Source of the DNA: Candidatus Villigracilis vicinus
GTDB taxonomy: Bacteria > Chloroflexota > Anaerolineae > Anaerolineales > Villigracilaceae
Direction of reading: 5' to 3'
Assembly (NCBI GenBank): GCA_016721315.1
Contig: JADKIL010000006.1
Span: 62,001-126,000 of the forward strand
DNA length: 64,000 bases
The notes under the pieces were generated by a model. That model searched no databases, was not told the origin of the DNA, and saw only the letters and a program-made list of their open reading frames with translations. The translations under genes and the position numbers were made by a program. Of this stretch, positions 36,080 through 43,849 are shown in pieces (position 1 is the stretch's first letter; every line of letters begins with the position of its first letter).

Positions 36080-36433
36080 TTACGCCCATTCCAACATTCC
36101 CTTGCGCCATGTATAAACCAGCCCAACGACTAGAATGGCAACAAAGACAATGCCCTCGATCACGGCATACAAGCCAAGCTGACCAAGTTTTACAGCCCAC
36201 GGGAAAAGGAATACCGCTTCAACATCGAATACCAGAAAGACCAGGGCAAAGATATAGTACTGCGCCTTGAATTGAATCCACGCTTCACCTACAGGCTCAA
36301 TACCGCATTCATAGGTTGACTCTTTAATGGGATTCGGCTTCTTGGGACCAAAAATAAAGCCAGCGGCGATCGCGCCAATTGGGATGATCAAACCCACAAT
36401 GATAAATAAGGCGACATACAACCACTCATTCAT
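36080..36433 (-). CDS. nuoA: NADH-quinone oxidoreductase subunit A
   Basis: This 117-residue subunit has three helices. The conserved loop (KPNPIKESTYECGIEPVG) binds the quinone-site region, and the acidic TM2 (YIFALVFLVFDVEAVFLFPW) is typical. A GGAG site precedes the ATG. It is the first gene of the eight-gene nuo unit; the ~100 bp ahead of it contain a TTGACA box but no well-spaced -10. Confidence 0.96.
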   Translation of the reverse strand: MNEWLYVALFIIVGLIIPIGAIAAGFIFGPKKPNPIKESTYECGIEPVGEAWIQFKAQYYIFALVFLVFDVEAVFLFPWAVKLGQLGLYAVIEGIVFVAILVVGLVYTWRKGMLEWA

Positions 36434-36534
36434 TTATTTAGCTCCATTGGGAAATGTGTTACAACTCGCGCATTGTACCATAAAGAACAATTTAGCCCCC
36501 CGTTAATGGTTGTCAATTTTTTGGGTGATATTTG

Positions 36535-37338
36535 TCACGTTTTCTTTTTTGCCTTACTTGCTTTCCGTTTGCTCTTCGACAATCGTTCAAATAGGGATTT
36601 GACAATATCCTTGAAGAATGGGAAACCCACGATCACGCCCAATACAGAGCCGACTACACCGGAAGACTTTACAAAATTGGTTGAAAACCCGAAAAAGTCA
36701 ACAACTTTTATATCAAAGATCTGAGCGGCAATCTCTTTTCGTTCTTTTTCACCAGTGGAGCGATTCTCAAAATTTAGGAATAACCAGATCGTGCCTCCAT
36801 AGGTGCCAACATCCTGAGCGCGGACACTCCAGGTGAAGGTAACCCGTTCTCCCGGCTTGAGGGGTCTGAATGTAGCCCCCGAGGGTTCAACTTCCAACCC
36901 AGCTACCTCATAAAAAGCTTCTGCTGTGACATTGTGAGTCTCGTACAAGTTGGGAATCTGAATGACTTCCCCTTCAATGACATTCCCGTCAACCAGAGCA
37001 GTTGGCGTGATGTTTCCCAGATCGTCCACTTCAAGCGCGAGACGAATCACATCACTACCGGAACCTACCTTGATCTGAGTAGGATACTCCAAAGTCAGGC
37101 GACGGGTTTCAAGCAGAGCCGGAGCAGTTTCATCTCCTCCACCAGTCACAGGAATAATAAACTCAGAAGTTGGGGTGGCAGGCGGATTAGCAGTGGGAGA
37201 ATCTGGAGATTCTTCTGTGGAAGCTGCCGGTTCAGCTGTCATTGCTGGGGCACTTCCGCATGCAGAAAGGATAACGAAGGCAATAGCAACAAGACCAATG
37301 AGTATAAGATTACGGAGAGTAAAAAGAGGCGTTCTCAT
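36535..37338 (-). CDS. Lipoprotein with C-terminal membrane segment and Lys-rich tail
   Basis: This 267-residue protein has a basic N-terminus, a strong signal helix and a clear lipobox LSAC (C27). A Pro/Thr/Ser/Glu linker to about 65 and a beta-rich domain (about 75-210) follow. Near the C-terminus a short hydrophobic stretch (VGSVLGVIVGFPFF) leads into a Lys/Ser/Arg tail. The middle part (PLKPGERVTFTWSV, GTYGGTIWLFLNF) resembles an immunoglobulin-like fold. Lipid anchor plus terminal helix suggests anchoring at both ends. It is the last of three overlapping genes. The function is unknown. Confidence 0.65.
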   Translation of the reverse strand: MRTPLFTLRNLILIGLVAIAFVILSACGSAPAMTAEPAASTEESPDSPTANPPATPTSEFIIPVTGGGDETAPALLETRRLTLEYPTQIKVGSGSDVIRLALEVDDLGNITPTALVDGNVIEGEVIQIPNLYETHNVTAEAFYEVAGLEVEPSGATFRPLKPGERVTFTWSVRAQDVGTYGGTIWLFLNFENRSTGEKERKEIAAQIFDIKVVDFFGFSTNFVKSSGVVGSVLGVIVGFPFFKDIVKSLFERLSKSKRKASKAKKKT

Positions 37339-37508
37339 ACAACAGAAGTCAGTGAAAATTGAAATGAAGAAGGAGTCGGTAGCCGCATTTCAGTCGGCGA
37401 TATGGTCTGAATACGGGTTTCGCGCGGATTTGGCAAAAAACCCCAAAATAGAAGAAAAAGAGAAATAACCAAAATAAGCAGAGCGAATACCAGACGGATA
37501 TTTTTCAT
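37335..37508 (-). CDS. 57-residue single-pass membrane protein (unrecognised family)
   Basis: This small gene encodes one hydrophobic helix (about residues 5-25: RLVFALLILVISLFLLFWGF) followed by a polar tail of some 30 residues rich in Thr, Ser and Pro. GAGGTG lies 5 bp ahead of the ATG. It overlaps the upstream gene's stop by ATGA and its own stop overlaps the downstream lipoprotein start by ATGA. Chance open frames rarely show both overlaps plus a ribosome site, so it is very probably real. The function is unknown; a partner of the adjacent lipoprotein is the simplest guess. Confidence 0.72.
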   Translation of the reverse strand: MKNIRLVFALLILVISLFLLFWGFLPNPRETRIQTISPTEMRLPTPSSFQFSLTSVV

Positions 37509-38260
37509 CGCTGCACCTCTTCTACTTCAATATACCACTTGACACGCGTCCCAACGCGATCACGCAGTTGCCATGCCATCGGTTTGGGCATCTCGGCAAA
37601 TGTACGTCGAATATCGTTGATGCGCCCTATAACTAGCGCCTTCTCTTCGTCATTAAGCGGAATTTCGTTCTTCTGCAACATCGCTTCGATCTTATCGAGA
37701 TTGAGTGACGTGGTCTTGTACAAACCCCAATCTGCACTGCCTAACTGTGCCAATATCTTGAGGTTGATAGTTTCGTTATCGCCTTCGCCAGTTTTGTTAT
37801 TCAACAGAATGGACGTGAGGTCGAAAGCATCTTTTCGATTAAGTTCGATGATCTGTACCTTGGAAAGGAACAGCTCAGCCAAGGGAATGGTAATCGGATC
37901 AGCATTAAGACGTTCTTCGAGCGGGATTCTGTGGCACATCTCAAAGTGACCAACGAAAATATCTACTTTCATCTCAGATGGGTTGTGATAATAGATCTGG
38001 CGTTGGTCGCCATTCAGGACATTGAATTGTTTATGCGGAACATAGCCGACTTCGGGCATGAAGGCTTCGAATTCGCGGCGTTGTTTGAGCGGGACGCAAA
38101 AATCCAGGTCGGCGAATTCGCGTTTGAAGAGCGGATGCTTGGTCTTGTTATGTGTTTCCACTGCCAACCCGCCAATGGCACGGAGTTGGATCTTTTTTGC
38201 GTTCGCGGCTTCCACGAGGCGGTACATTTCCTGCACGAGGTCGAGTTGTGATTCCATCAA
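37505..38260 (-). CDS. Nucleotidyltransferase-like protein
   Basis: This soluble 251-residue protein resembles the MNT/AbiEii-type nucleotidyltransferase fold. It has AIGGLAVETHNK (a GG-A-V start of the active site), FADLDFCVP (D-x-D) and MKVDIFVGH (third acid). Such proteins transfer nucleotides to antibiotics, proteins or sugars, or act as toxins. No antitoxin partner is seen beside it. The start could be either of two adjacent ATGs. It heads the three-gene overlapping unit with the 57-residue protein and the lipoprotein, 34 bp after the LicA-like kinase. Confidence 0.65.
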   Translation of the reverse strand: MMESQLDLVQEMYRLVEAANAKKIQLRAIGGLAVETHNKTKHPLFKREFADLDFCVPLKQRREFEAFMPEVGYVPHKQFNVLNGDQRQIYYHNPSEMKVDIFVGHFEMCHRIPLEERLNADPITIPLAELFLSKVQIIELNRKDAFDLTSILLNNKTGEGDNETINLKILAQLGSADWGLYKTTSLNLDKIEAMLQKNEIPLNDEEKALVIGRINDIRRTFAEMPKPMAWQLRDRVGTRVKWYIEVEEVQR

Positions 38261-38294
38261 AGAGGTTTCCTGCTTCCCATTTTACTCTTGTTGC

Positions 38295-39194
38295 TTATTG
38301 CGTTACATCCTTCATCCAGATGGAAAACTCAGCCGAGTCCATTTTCTCTACTGCCCTGCCCCAGCGTTCGAGCGCCCAGCCCCAGAAGTCAAATTCGATA
38401 GTGGAGATACTGGCTTGAATAGCCGCCCATAAGCCCCACCCCACGTCAGACATGATCATATTGAGTTTCATACGCGCGATCAGTTGCGGAGTGGCTTCAC
38501 CAAAATAGGCAGCGCAGACTTCTTTGATCTGCTCATCATTGAATTGCATTTCCTGACAAGTATTGCCCAGCTCAAAAGTTGGGTCGTTGTTGCCGCTGTA
38601 TTCATAATCGATCAGCCAGAGTTGTTTGCCATCGTCGATGTAGTTTTCGGCGAGCAAGTCGTTATTGCATGGGACGGTTGCGAGCGGCTTGACCGACATA
38701 GCTTTTTCGATCTCGTTCACGGTGGGCATCCGCTCGGGGTAGCCTGCGGGGATTTTGAAGCCGCGCTCACTGCACAGGCGTAGGTAATACTCTGTGAGGC
38801 GGAACATGTTGAAGTCGGTGAGGAAGCGTTCGCCAGCGTGGAGTCGTTTTATGGCGTGCGCCATGCGGGAGGGCATCTCAGGCTCGTTAAGGGAATCTTT
38901 CGACATGGTTTTGCCATCCAAGAATTCCAGGATCATCACGTTGTGCTGCGGGAAATAATTCAGCACCTTGGGCGCGACACCTGCATTGGCGGCCGCCTGG
39001 GTGTTGTGATATTCGTTGTTGCGGTCGATGGCGAGCAGATCGGTACTTTCACCAGGCACGCGGACGAAATAGGGTTTGCCATCAACAGTGACTTTGTAAT
39101 TGGTGTTGGTGAGCCCGCCTGAAAGCTGGTGAATGGAAATATCTTTCCCTTTCCAATCCTCCACTTTGGCGGCAATTTCTTCGATAATGGACAT
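38295..39194 (-). CDS. Choline/ethanolamine kinase-like phosphotransferase (LicA/APH fold)
   Basis: This 299-residue kinase-fold protein has LSGGLTNTNYKV (glycine loop), YFVRVPG (ATP-binding region), CNNDLLAENYI (catalytic loop, with C in place of the usual H before N-D) and LIDYEYSGNNDPTFELGN (metal-binding and choline-kinase motif). It probably phosphorylates choline, ethanolamine or another small alcohol. The upstream APC permease and metallophosphoesterase could supply the substrate and reverse the reaction, which is an inference. A perfect palindrome separates it from the permease gene. Confidence 0.8.
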   Translation of the reverse strand: MSIIEEIAAKVEDWKGKDISIHQLSGGLTNTNYKVTVDGKPYFVRVPGESTDLLAIDRNNEYHNTQAAANAGVAPKVLNYFPQHNVMILEFLDGKTMSKDSLNEPEMPSRMAHAIKRLHAGERFLTDFNMFRLTEYYLRLCSERGFKIPAGYPERMPTVNEIEKAMSVKPLATVPCNNDLLAENYIDDGKQLWLIDYEYSGNNDPTFELGNTCQEMQFNDEQIKEVCAAYFGEATPQLIARMKLNMIMSDVGWGLWAAIQASISTIEFDFWGWALERWGRAVEKMDSAEFSIWMKDVTQ

Positions 39195-39216
39195 ACGCAG
39201 CTCCTGAAAATTAAAG

Positions 39217-39248
39217 AGACCTGACAGGCTCTAGAGCCTGTCAGGTCT
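39217..39248. repeat. Perfect 32-bp palindrome, copy 2 of the AGACCTGACAGG repeat
   Basis: Two 16-bp arms (AGACCTGACAGGCTCT / AGAGCCTGTCAGGTCT) abut with no loop. The outer 12 bases of each arm match copy 1 at 15503-15535, while the centre differs. TTTT follows on the plus strand. It lies after the permease stop (-) and could serve as its terminator. Confidence 0.78.
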
Positions 39249-39262
39249 TTTATTTAATTCAA

Positions 39263-40900
39263 CTACTCGACTGGAATTTCAGACTGAACCTTATCCATGT
39301 CGATGCCTTCGCTCTTGCGACGGGCTTTGAAGTAATAGTACACACCAGCCGCGCCTACATAGAAGACGAACATCAAGATCATGGAAGTTTGATTCTTTAA
39401 TCCATTCGGGTTGATGCTGTACCCAATGCCATAGAGCGCGTTCGGGTCGAGGATCCACTGATACAGCAAGTAGAGTGCGAAGCCGCTGAAAATTGCGCCT
39501 GCAACGGTAATCAATGGAATACCCGCCACTTTTATCTTGGCAATGGGCGAAGCCTCGAACAAGTCTTTCTTGGTGTACGGCAGGATCATTGCCGCAATCG
39601 AGGTGCCGAGGTACATCACCGCAATCACGAGCGTACCGAACAATGTCAGTGAGCGGAAGCCCGCTTCATTGAACGCAAATAAATACGAAACGATCACCGC
39701 CGGAATTGCCATGAGCAAGATCGCATTGACTGGTGTGCCGTTGTTATTCAACTCAGCGGCTTTTTCAGGGAGCAGGCGGTCGAAGGCTGCGGCGAAGATC
39801 ACACGCGTAGAGGACAAGAACACTGTACCCACCCAACCAAACCACCAGAAGCTCATCAACACAATGATGATCAATTGAACAAACGTGTTATTGGTGAGGA
39901 AGGCAGCGAAAAGTGCCGGGTAGGGCCAGAACGGCAACGGTGACTCAGCACCATACCAGACGGAATTCCACCAGGCGGCATTGGCTTGCATGTAAAAGTC
40001 CCAGCCAATGGTCTTGTTCACTGCAAGGAAGAACACAATACCTAACACGGTTGTGACGCCCAAGCCCCACGCCATGCCTGCAAAGTTGCGTTTGTAATCG
40101 GTTGCGCCGCGCACTTCCCCATAAAGAGTCGCGCCCCAGTTGGGGAACAAGTTGAAGAACACGAGGTAAGGCAGAAGCAAAAGGATCGAATTAAGCGAGC
40201 CGCCCCACATGGGAGTGATCGCACCCGCATCGGTACCGGCTTGAACCGTGGCATCATACACACCCGGTTGCGCGCCGAACACGCTCACAGCATATTTTTC
40301 CAACCCGGCTTTGAAAGCCTCTGGCGAGCCCGTGAGGAGCAAGACTAACACAATCAAGAAGCCAAGCATACCTGCATAGAAGGAGAACTTCTGAATGCGA
40401 GCATAGGTCTTCATGCCGAGGATGACCGTCAGTGTGGCGAGACCAACGGTGATGAGCGTGGTCACGAACAGACCGATCTCCGTCTGCCCAAACCACAAGG
40501 CGGTGCTGGTGGCGCCCAGCAAACCCAAGATGGGCGTGATCACAATATGACGCAGCATATCGCCATACAACGGAACCCACAGCCACAAGGTGAACCACCA
40601 GCCCGTCATGGCAAGGATGAAGCCCACCGCTCCACCAAAGATGCGTGTCATCCACACATAATCACCGCCAGCACGGGGCATCACCGAAATGAGTGAGGCA
40701 TACACGATGATCTCAAAGACGAGGAAGAAGGCGCTCACCAACAACGCGTTGATCATGCCGCCTTCAAAGAAATACATCTGGCTGAAAATATAAAGACCCA
40801 GGGTTACCAGATTGATGGAAAAGAACGCGTAGACGAACGCGTCGAAGACTGACCATGAACGTACCATGCCAGTCGCCTTACGGACAAACAAGTCACTCAT
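39263..40900 (-). CDS. APC-superfamily amino acid permease
   Basis: This 545-residue protein has 12 or more membrane helices and an APC fold. The N-terminal VYAFFSINLVTLGLYIF and the SVMPRAGGDYVWMTRIFGG segment are typical of APC transporters. It has a large extracytoplasmic loop at about 205-235 and again at about 295-330. Amino acids or amines are the usual cargo. It follows a metallophosphoesterase gene and precedes the LicA-like kinase. Confidence 0.85.
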   Translation of the reverse strand: MSDLFVRKATGMVRSWSVFDAFVYAFFSINLVTLGLYIFSQMYFFEGGMINALLVSAFFLVFEIIVYASLISVMPRAGGDYVWMTRIFGGAVGFILAMTGWWFTLWLWVPLYGDMLRHIVITPILGLLGATSTALWFGQTEIGLFVTTLITVGLATLTVILGMKTYARIQKFSFYAGMLGFLIVLVLLLTGSPEAFKAGLEKYAVSVFGAQPGVYDATVQAGTDAGAITPMWGGSLNSILLLLPYLVFFNLFPNWGATLYGEVRGATDYKRNFAGMAWGLGVTTVLGIVFFLAVNKTIGWDFYMQANAAWWNSVWYGAESPLPFWPYPALFAAFLTNNTFVQLIIIVLMSFWWFGWVGTVFLSSTRVIFAAAFDRLLPEKAAELNNNGTPVNAILLMAIPAVIVSYLFAFNEAGFRSLTLFGTLVIAVMYLGTSIAAMILPYTKKDLFEASPIAKIKVAGIPLITVAGAIFSGFALYLLYQWILDPNALYGIGYSINPNGLKNQTSMILMFVFYVGAAGVYYYFKARRKSEGIDMDKVQSEIPVE

Positions 40901-40947
40901 AACAACTCTCCTCTGTATGATGTTGTCTTTACACGCAAACGCGTGAA

Positions 40948-41895
40948 TTAACCGGTTGTCAGAACGTAATTCTCGACCTTATTCTTTCCGAGCTTGATAA
41001 TGGCTCCAAGCAGTGTCCCCTGCTCATACATGGAACCGGGATTGATCACAAGCGTTTTTCCAATGCGCGTCGACCCGCGTCCTTCGTGAATGTGCCCATG
41101 CAAGCTCAGCAGCGGCTGGGTCTTTTCGATCGCTTTACGCAACGCTGTCGAGCCGACGGGAATCATCGAATTACCCGCCAAGACTGGGCGCAAGTCTTTA
41201 TCCAACTCTGGCGCTTCATCCAAGCCGGACTTATGCGGCGGCACATGGATGTTGAAAATGGAAGTCGCGGGATTCTTCAACTGAGAGATCATCGCTTCAT
41301 ACCTAACTGCGAGCTGATCCTCACCCTCTTCACGGTGCGTCGCCCAGGGTGTGATGTTGCTCCAGCCGGACGCGATCATTTCATGTCCACTTGCCAGCAT
41401 GGTGACGTTGCCCTCTGCCAACTCCACTACGCGGCTTTCACGGATGATGTCATCGACCTCATCCATATCATCGTTGCCAGGGCAGCAATAGATCTTCATG
41501 CCGGTTCCGGCGAGTTTTTTCTCGGCGAGTTCCATCCACTGCTGGACGACTTTCAAGACTTCCTGCAAAAAGATCTTGCTCACGAGAGCCGGGTCTTTTT
41601 CGAGGTCTTGAATTTCATCAGGGTTGGTGAGATAGGGATAATAGCCACGACTGCGGACCTTCTTTTTCATGTCCGTCATTTCGTCTTCGTTGGTAATTTC
41701 AAAAACCTGTTCGAGTAAGGTGACGCGATAATTCAAGCCGCCCTGGTGAATGAACGGGACCACTGCCTTGCCCGTCATATCGCCGCCGAGGATCAGTTGA
41801 TCCGCGCCGTAAAATTTCCCCGCATTTAGAAACTTGCTCCAGCAAATATCAGAACCGTGAATATCCGTAGCAAAAAAGATGGTGGTCACATGCAA
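40948..41895 (-). CDS. Metallophosphoesterase
   Basis: This 315-residue calcineurin-like phosphoesterase carries the full metal-site set: ATDIHG (D11, H13), LGGDMTG, PGNDD, NIHVPPH and LHGHIHEG. The later INPGSMYEQG is typical. It is the first gene of a minus-strand group with an APC permease and a kinase-like protein, and is divergent from tryptophanase. The substrate is unknown. Confidence 0.85.
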   Translation of the reverse strand: MHVTTIFFATDIHGSDICWSKFLNAGKFYGADQLILGGDMTGKAVVPFIHQGGLNYRVTLLEQVFEITNEDEMTDMKKKVRSRGYYPYLTNPDEIQDLEKDPALVSKIFLQEVLKVVQQWMELAEKKLAGTGMKIYCCPGNDDMDEVDDIIRESRVVELAEGNVTMLASGHEMIASGWSNITPWATHREEGEDQLAVRYEAMISQLKNPATSIFNIHVPPHKSGLDEAPELDKDLRPVLAGNSMIPVGSTALRKAIEKTQPLLSLHGHIHEGRGSTRIGKTLVINPGSMYEQGTLLGAIIKLGKNKVENYVLTTG

Positions 41896-42204
41896 ATCCT
41901 ATGAAATGGAATGAGCTTGCAAATGCCGTGCGGTCGTGATTGGGCTCGATTATACCCGTCGTTATGCTTGTGTGAAGACAATGTTAACAGCCCCACCGGA
42001 CTGAAAAAGTTACGGTTTGTATTTTTTGTCACAACAACTTGACTAAACGAATTGCAAAACAAAATTCATGACATTTGTTACAGAACAAAAAAAGAGATTA
42101 GTTATAAAATTACCATGTCATTGGAGACCGAATGGCTACCAGGGGAACACACGCCAGGCTCGCTACCCAAAATTTGACGCAAACTCAAATTTCTAGGAGA
42201 CCAA
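41896..42204. promoter_or_regulatory. Divergent control region between metallophosphoesterase and tryptophanase
   Basis: This A/T-rich 309-bp region serves two divergent genes. Toward tryptophanase it holds TTGACT (42039-42044) and a TATAAAAT box (42103-42110), but they are not properly spaced relative to each other. A 20-codon frame with one Trp follows (listed separately). A strong TAGGAGA site lies before the tryptophanase ATG. No operator of a known regulator was recognised. Confidence 0.45.
42115..42177 (+). CDS. Candidate Trp-containing leader peptide upstream of tryptophanase (speculative)
   Basis: A 20-codon frame reads MSLETEWLPGEHTPGSLPKI and stops 27 bp before tryptophanase. It has a single Trp (W7) and a Pro near the end (P18). 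E. coli TnaC is a 24-residue leader with one essential Trp and a terminal Pro that stalls the ribosome when tryptophan is present. There is no clear ribosome site, but TATAAA lies at the spacing that would start transcription at this ATG. No sequence match to TnaC beyond W and P is seen, and chance is a real possibility. Confidence 0.3.
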   Translation: MSLETEWLPGEHTPGSLPKI

Positions 42205-43584
42205 ATGACCCCCATCTATCCACCCGAACCGTTTCGTATTAAAGTAACCGAAGCCATTCATCTCATCCCGCCTGAAGCGCGGGAAGCGGCACTTCAGGAA
42301 GCAGGCTATAACCTCTTCCTGATGAAAGCCGAAGACATGTTCGTTGACCTGCTGACCGACTCAGGCACCGGTGCGATGAGTTCTGAGCAATGGGCAGCCA
42401 TCATGCGCGGCGACGAGTCCTACGCAGGTGCGCGTTCGTTTCAGCGTCTCAAAACCGCCGTGGAAGATGTCTTCGGTTTCAAGCATTTCGCCCCCACCCA
42501 TCAGGGACGCGCTGCCGAGAACATCCTCGCCGCATGCCTAGTGAAACCGGGTCAATGGGTGCCGAGCAACATGCACTTCGACACCACCGATGCCAACATC
42601 CGCGCCCGGCAGGGTCGCCCCGCCAACCTCGTCATCGACGAAGCACACGACCCCGAAAACCGTCATCCCTTCAAAGGGAACATGGATATCAATAAGCTCA
42701 AAGCCTTCATCGCAAAGTATGGGCGTGAGCAAATTCCACTGGGTATGATCACCGTCACGAACAATGCCGGAGGCGGTCAGCCCGTTTCGATGGAAAACCT
42801 CAAAGCAGTGGCTCAGGTCTACCGCGAGAACGGCATCCCATTCTTCATCGACTCGGCGCGGTATGCTGAGAATGCTTATTTCATCAAACAGCGTGAACCC
42901 GGTTATGAAAATAGATCAGTCAAAGAGATCGCGCATGAAATGTATGCACTTGCAGACGGCATGACCATGTCTGCCAAGAAAGACGCCATCGTTAACATCG
43001 GCGGGTTGATCTGCATGAACGACGACACACTCTTCCAAAACGTGAAGAACGAGTTGATTTTGCGCGAGGGTTTCCCAACTTATGGCGGGCTTGCCGGACG
43101 CGATCTGGATGCCATGGCGGTTGGACTCTATGAAGGCTTGGACGAAGACTATTTGCGCTATCGTCTTGGGCAAACAGCATACCTCGCCTCACGCCTGAAC
43201 GAAGCCGGGATTCCCACCCTTCAGCCGACCGGTGGTCACGGCGTATACGTCAATGCCGGAGCGATCTTTCCGCATATCCCCAATTACGAATTCCCCGCGC
43301 AAGCCCTTGCTGTCGAGCTTTATCGCGAGGGCGGCATTCGCGGCGTGGAGATCGGCTCGGTAATGTTCGCCTGCCTCGACCCGGAAGATAACAAATGGCA
43401 TTACCCTGCGCTCGAACTTCTTCGCCTCGCCATTCCGCGCCGGACGTATACACAAAGTCATCTTGACTATGTGGCAGATTGTCTTGTTGCCATCAAGTCG
43501 CGTGCCAACAAAGTAAAAGGGTACAGGTTCACCTACGCCCCAGAATTGCTGCGTCACTTCACGGCGCGGTTTGAGCCATTGTAA
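42205..43584 (+). CDS. tnaA: Tryptophanase (tryptophan indole-lyase) on a tyrosine phenol-lyase-like scaffold
   Basis: This 459-residue PLP enzyme is of the beta-eliminating lyase family, splitting tryptophan to indole, pyruvate and ammonia. The PLP lysine is K259 in MSAKKDAIVNIGG. Overall wording is closer to tyrosine phenol-lyase (MSSEQWAAIMRGDESYAG, FGFKH, GLAGRDLDAMAVGL). The substrate-deciding positions are tryptophanase-like: D126 (FDTT; Thr in TPL), I383 (VEIGS; Arg in TPL) and H451 (LLRHFTARF; Phe in TPL). TAGGAGA lies 5-6 bp before the ATG. A 20-bp hairpin terminator follows. Confidence 0.88.
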   Translation: MTPIYPPEPFRIKVTEAIHLIPPEAREAALQEAGYNLFLMKAEDMFVDLLTDSGTGAMSSEQWAAIMRGDESYAGARSFQRLKTAVEDVFGFKHFAPTHQGRAAENILAACLVKPGQWVPSNMHFDTTDANIRARQGRPANLVIDEAHDPENRHPFKGNMDINKLKAFIAKYGREQIPLGMITVTNNAGGGQPVSMENLKAVAQVYRENGIPFFIDSARYAENAYFIKQREPGYENRSVKEIAHEMYALADGMTMSAKKDAIVNIGGLICMNDDTLFQNVKNELILREGFPTYGGLAGRDLDAMAVGLYEGLDEDYLRYRLGQTAYLASRLNEAGIPTLQPTGGHGVYVNAGAIFPHIPNYEFPAQALAVELYREGGIRGVEIGSVMFACLDPEDNKWHYPALELLRLAIPRRTYTQSHLDYVADCLVAIKSRANKVKGYRFTYAPELLRHFTARFEPL

Positions 43585-43592
43585 ATTTAATC

Positions 43593-43640
43593 AAAAACTC
43601 GCCATGATGAATTTGCATTCATCATGGCGAGTTTTTATTT
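43593..43640 (+). terminator. Rho-independent terminator after tnaA
   Basis: A perfect 20-bp stem (43593-43612 with 43617-43636) closes a TTGC loop and ends in a T-rich tail. Confidence 0.92.
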
Positions 43641-43773
43641 TCAGAAAGTGTCGAACGCCGAAACCAACACTGCTGCCTTCGCTGCACTGTGCAGCAGGTC
43701 CGCGCACGAGGAGGGAGTCTGACGAAACGATCGCTTTGCATTTTGGATGATGGGCACTCCCAATTTTCACATA

Positions 43774-43804
43774 TTGAAATGGACCAGCCTGCACAAGTTA
43801 TAAT
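43774..43804 (+). promoter_or_regulatory. Candidate sigma-70 promoter of the small membrane protein
   Basis: TTGAAA and TATAAT are separated by 19 bp. The predicted start near 43811 gives a leader of about 40 bases before the ATG at 43850 and argues against an in-frame GTG at 43814. Confidence 0.5.
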
Positions 43805-43849
43805 AAGAAATCTGTGTCGATAAGAAACGATTTTATAAGAGAGTTTTTT

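Noticed and set aside
37505..38260. Toxin-antitoxin (AbiE-type) pair
   Set aside because: The nucleotidyltransferase-like protein has no adjacent AbiEi-like regulator; the neighbours are a kinase and a tiny membrane protein.
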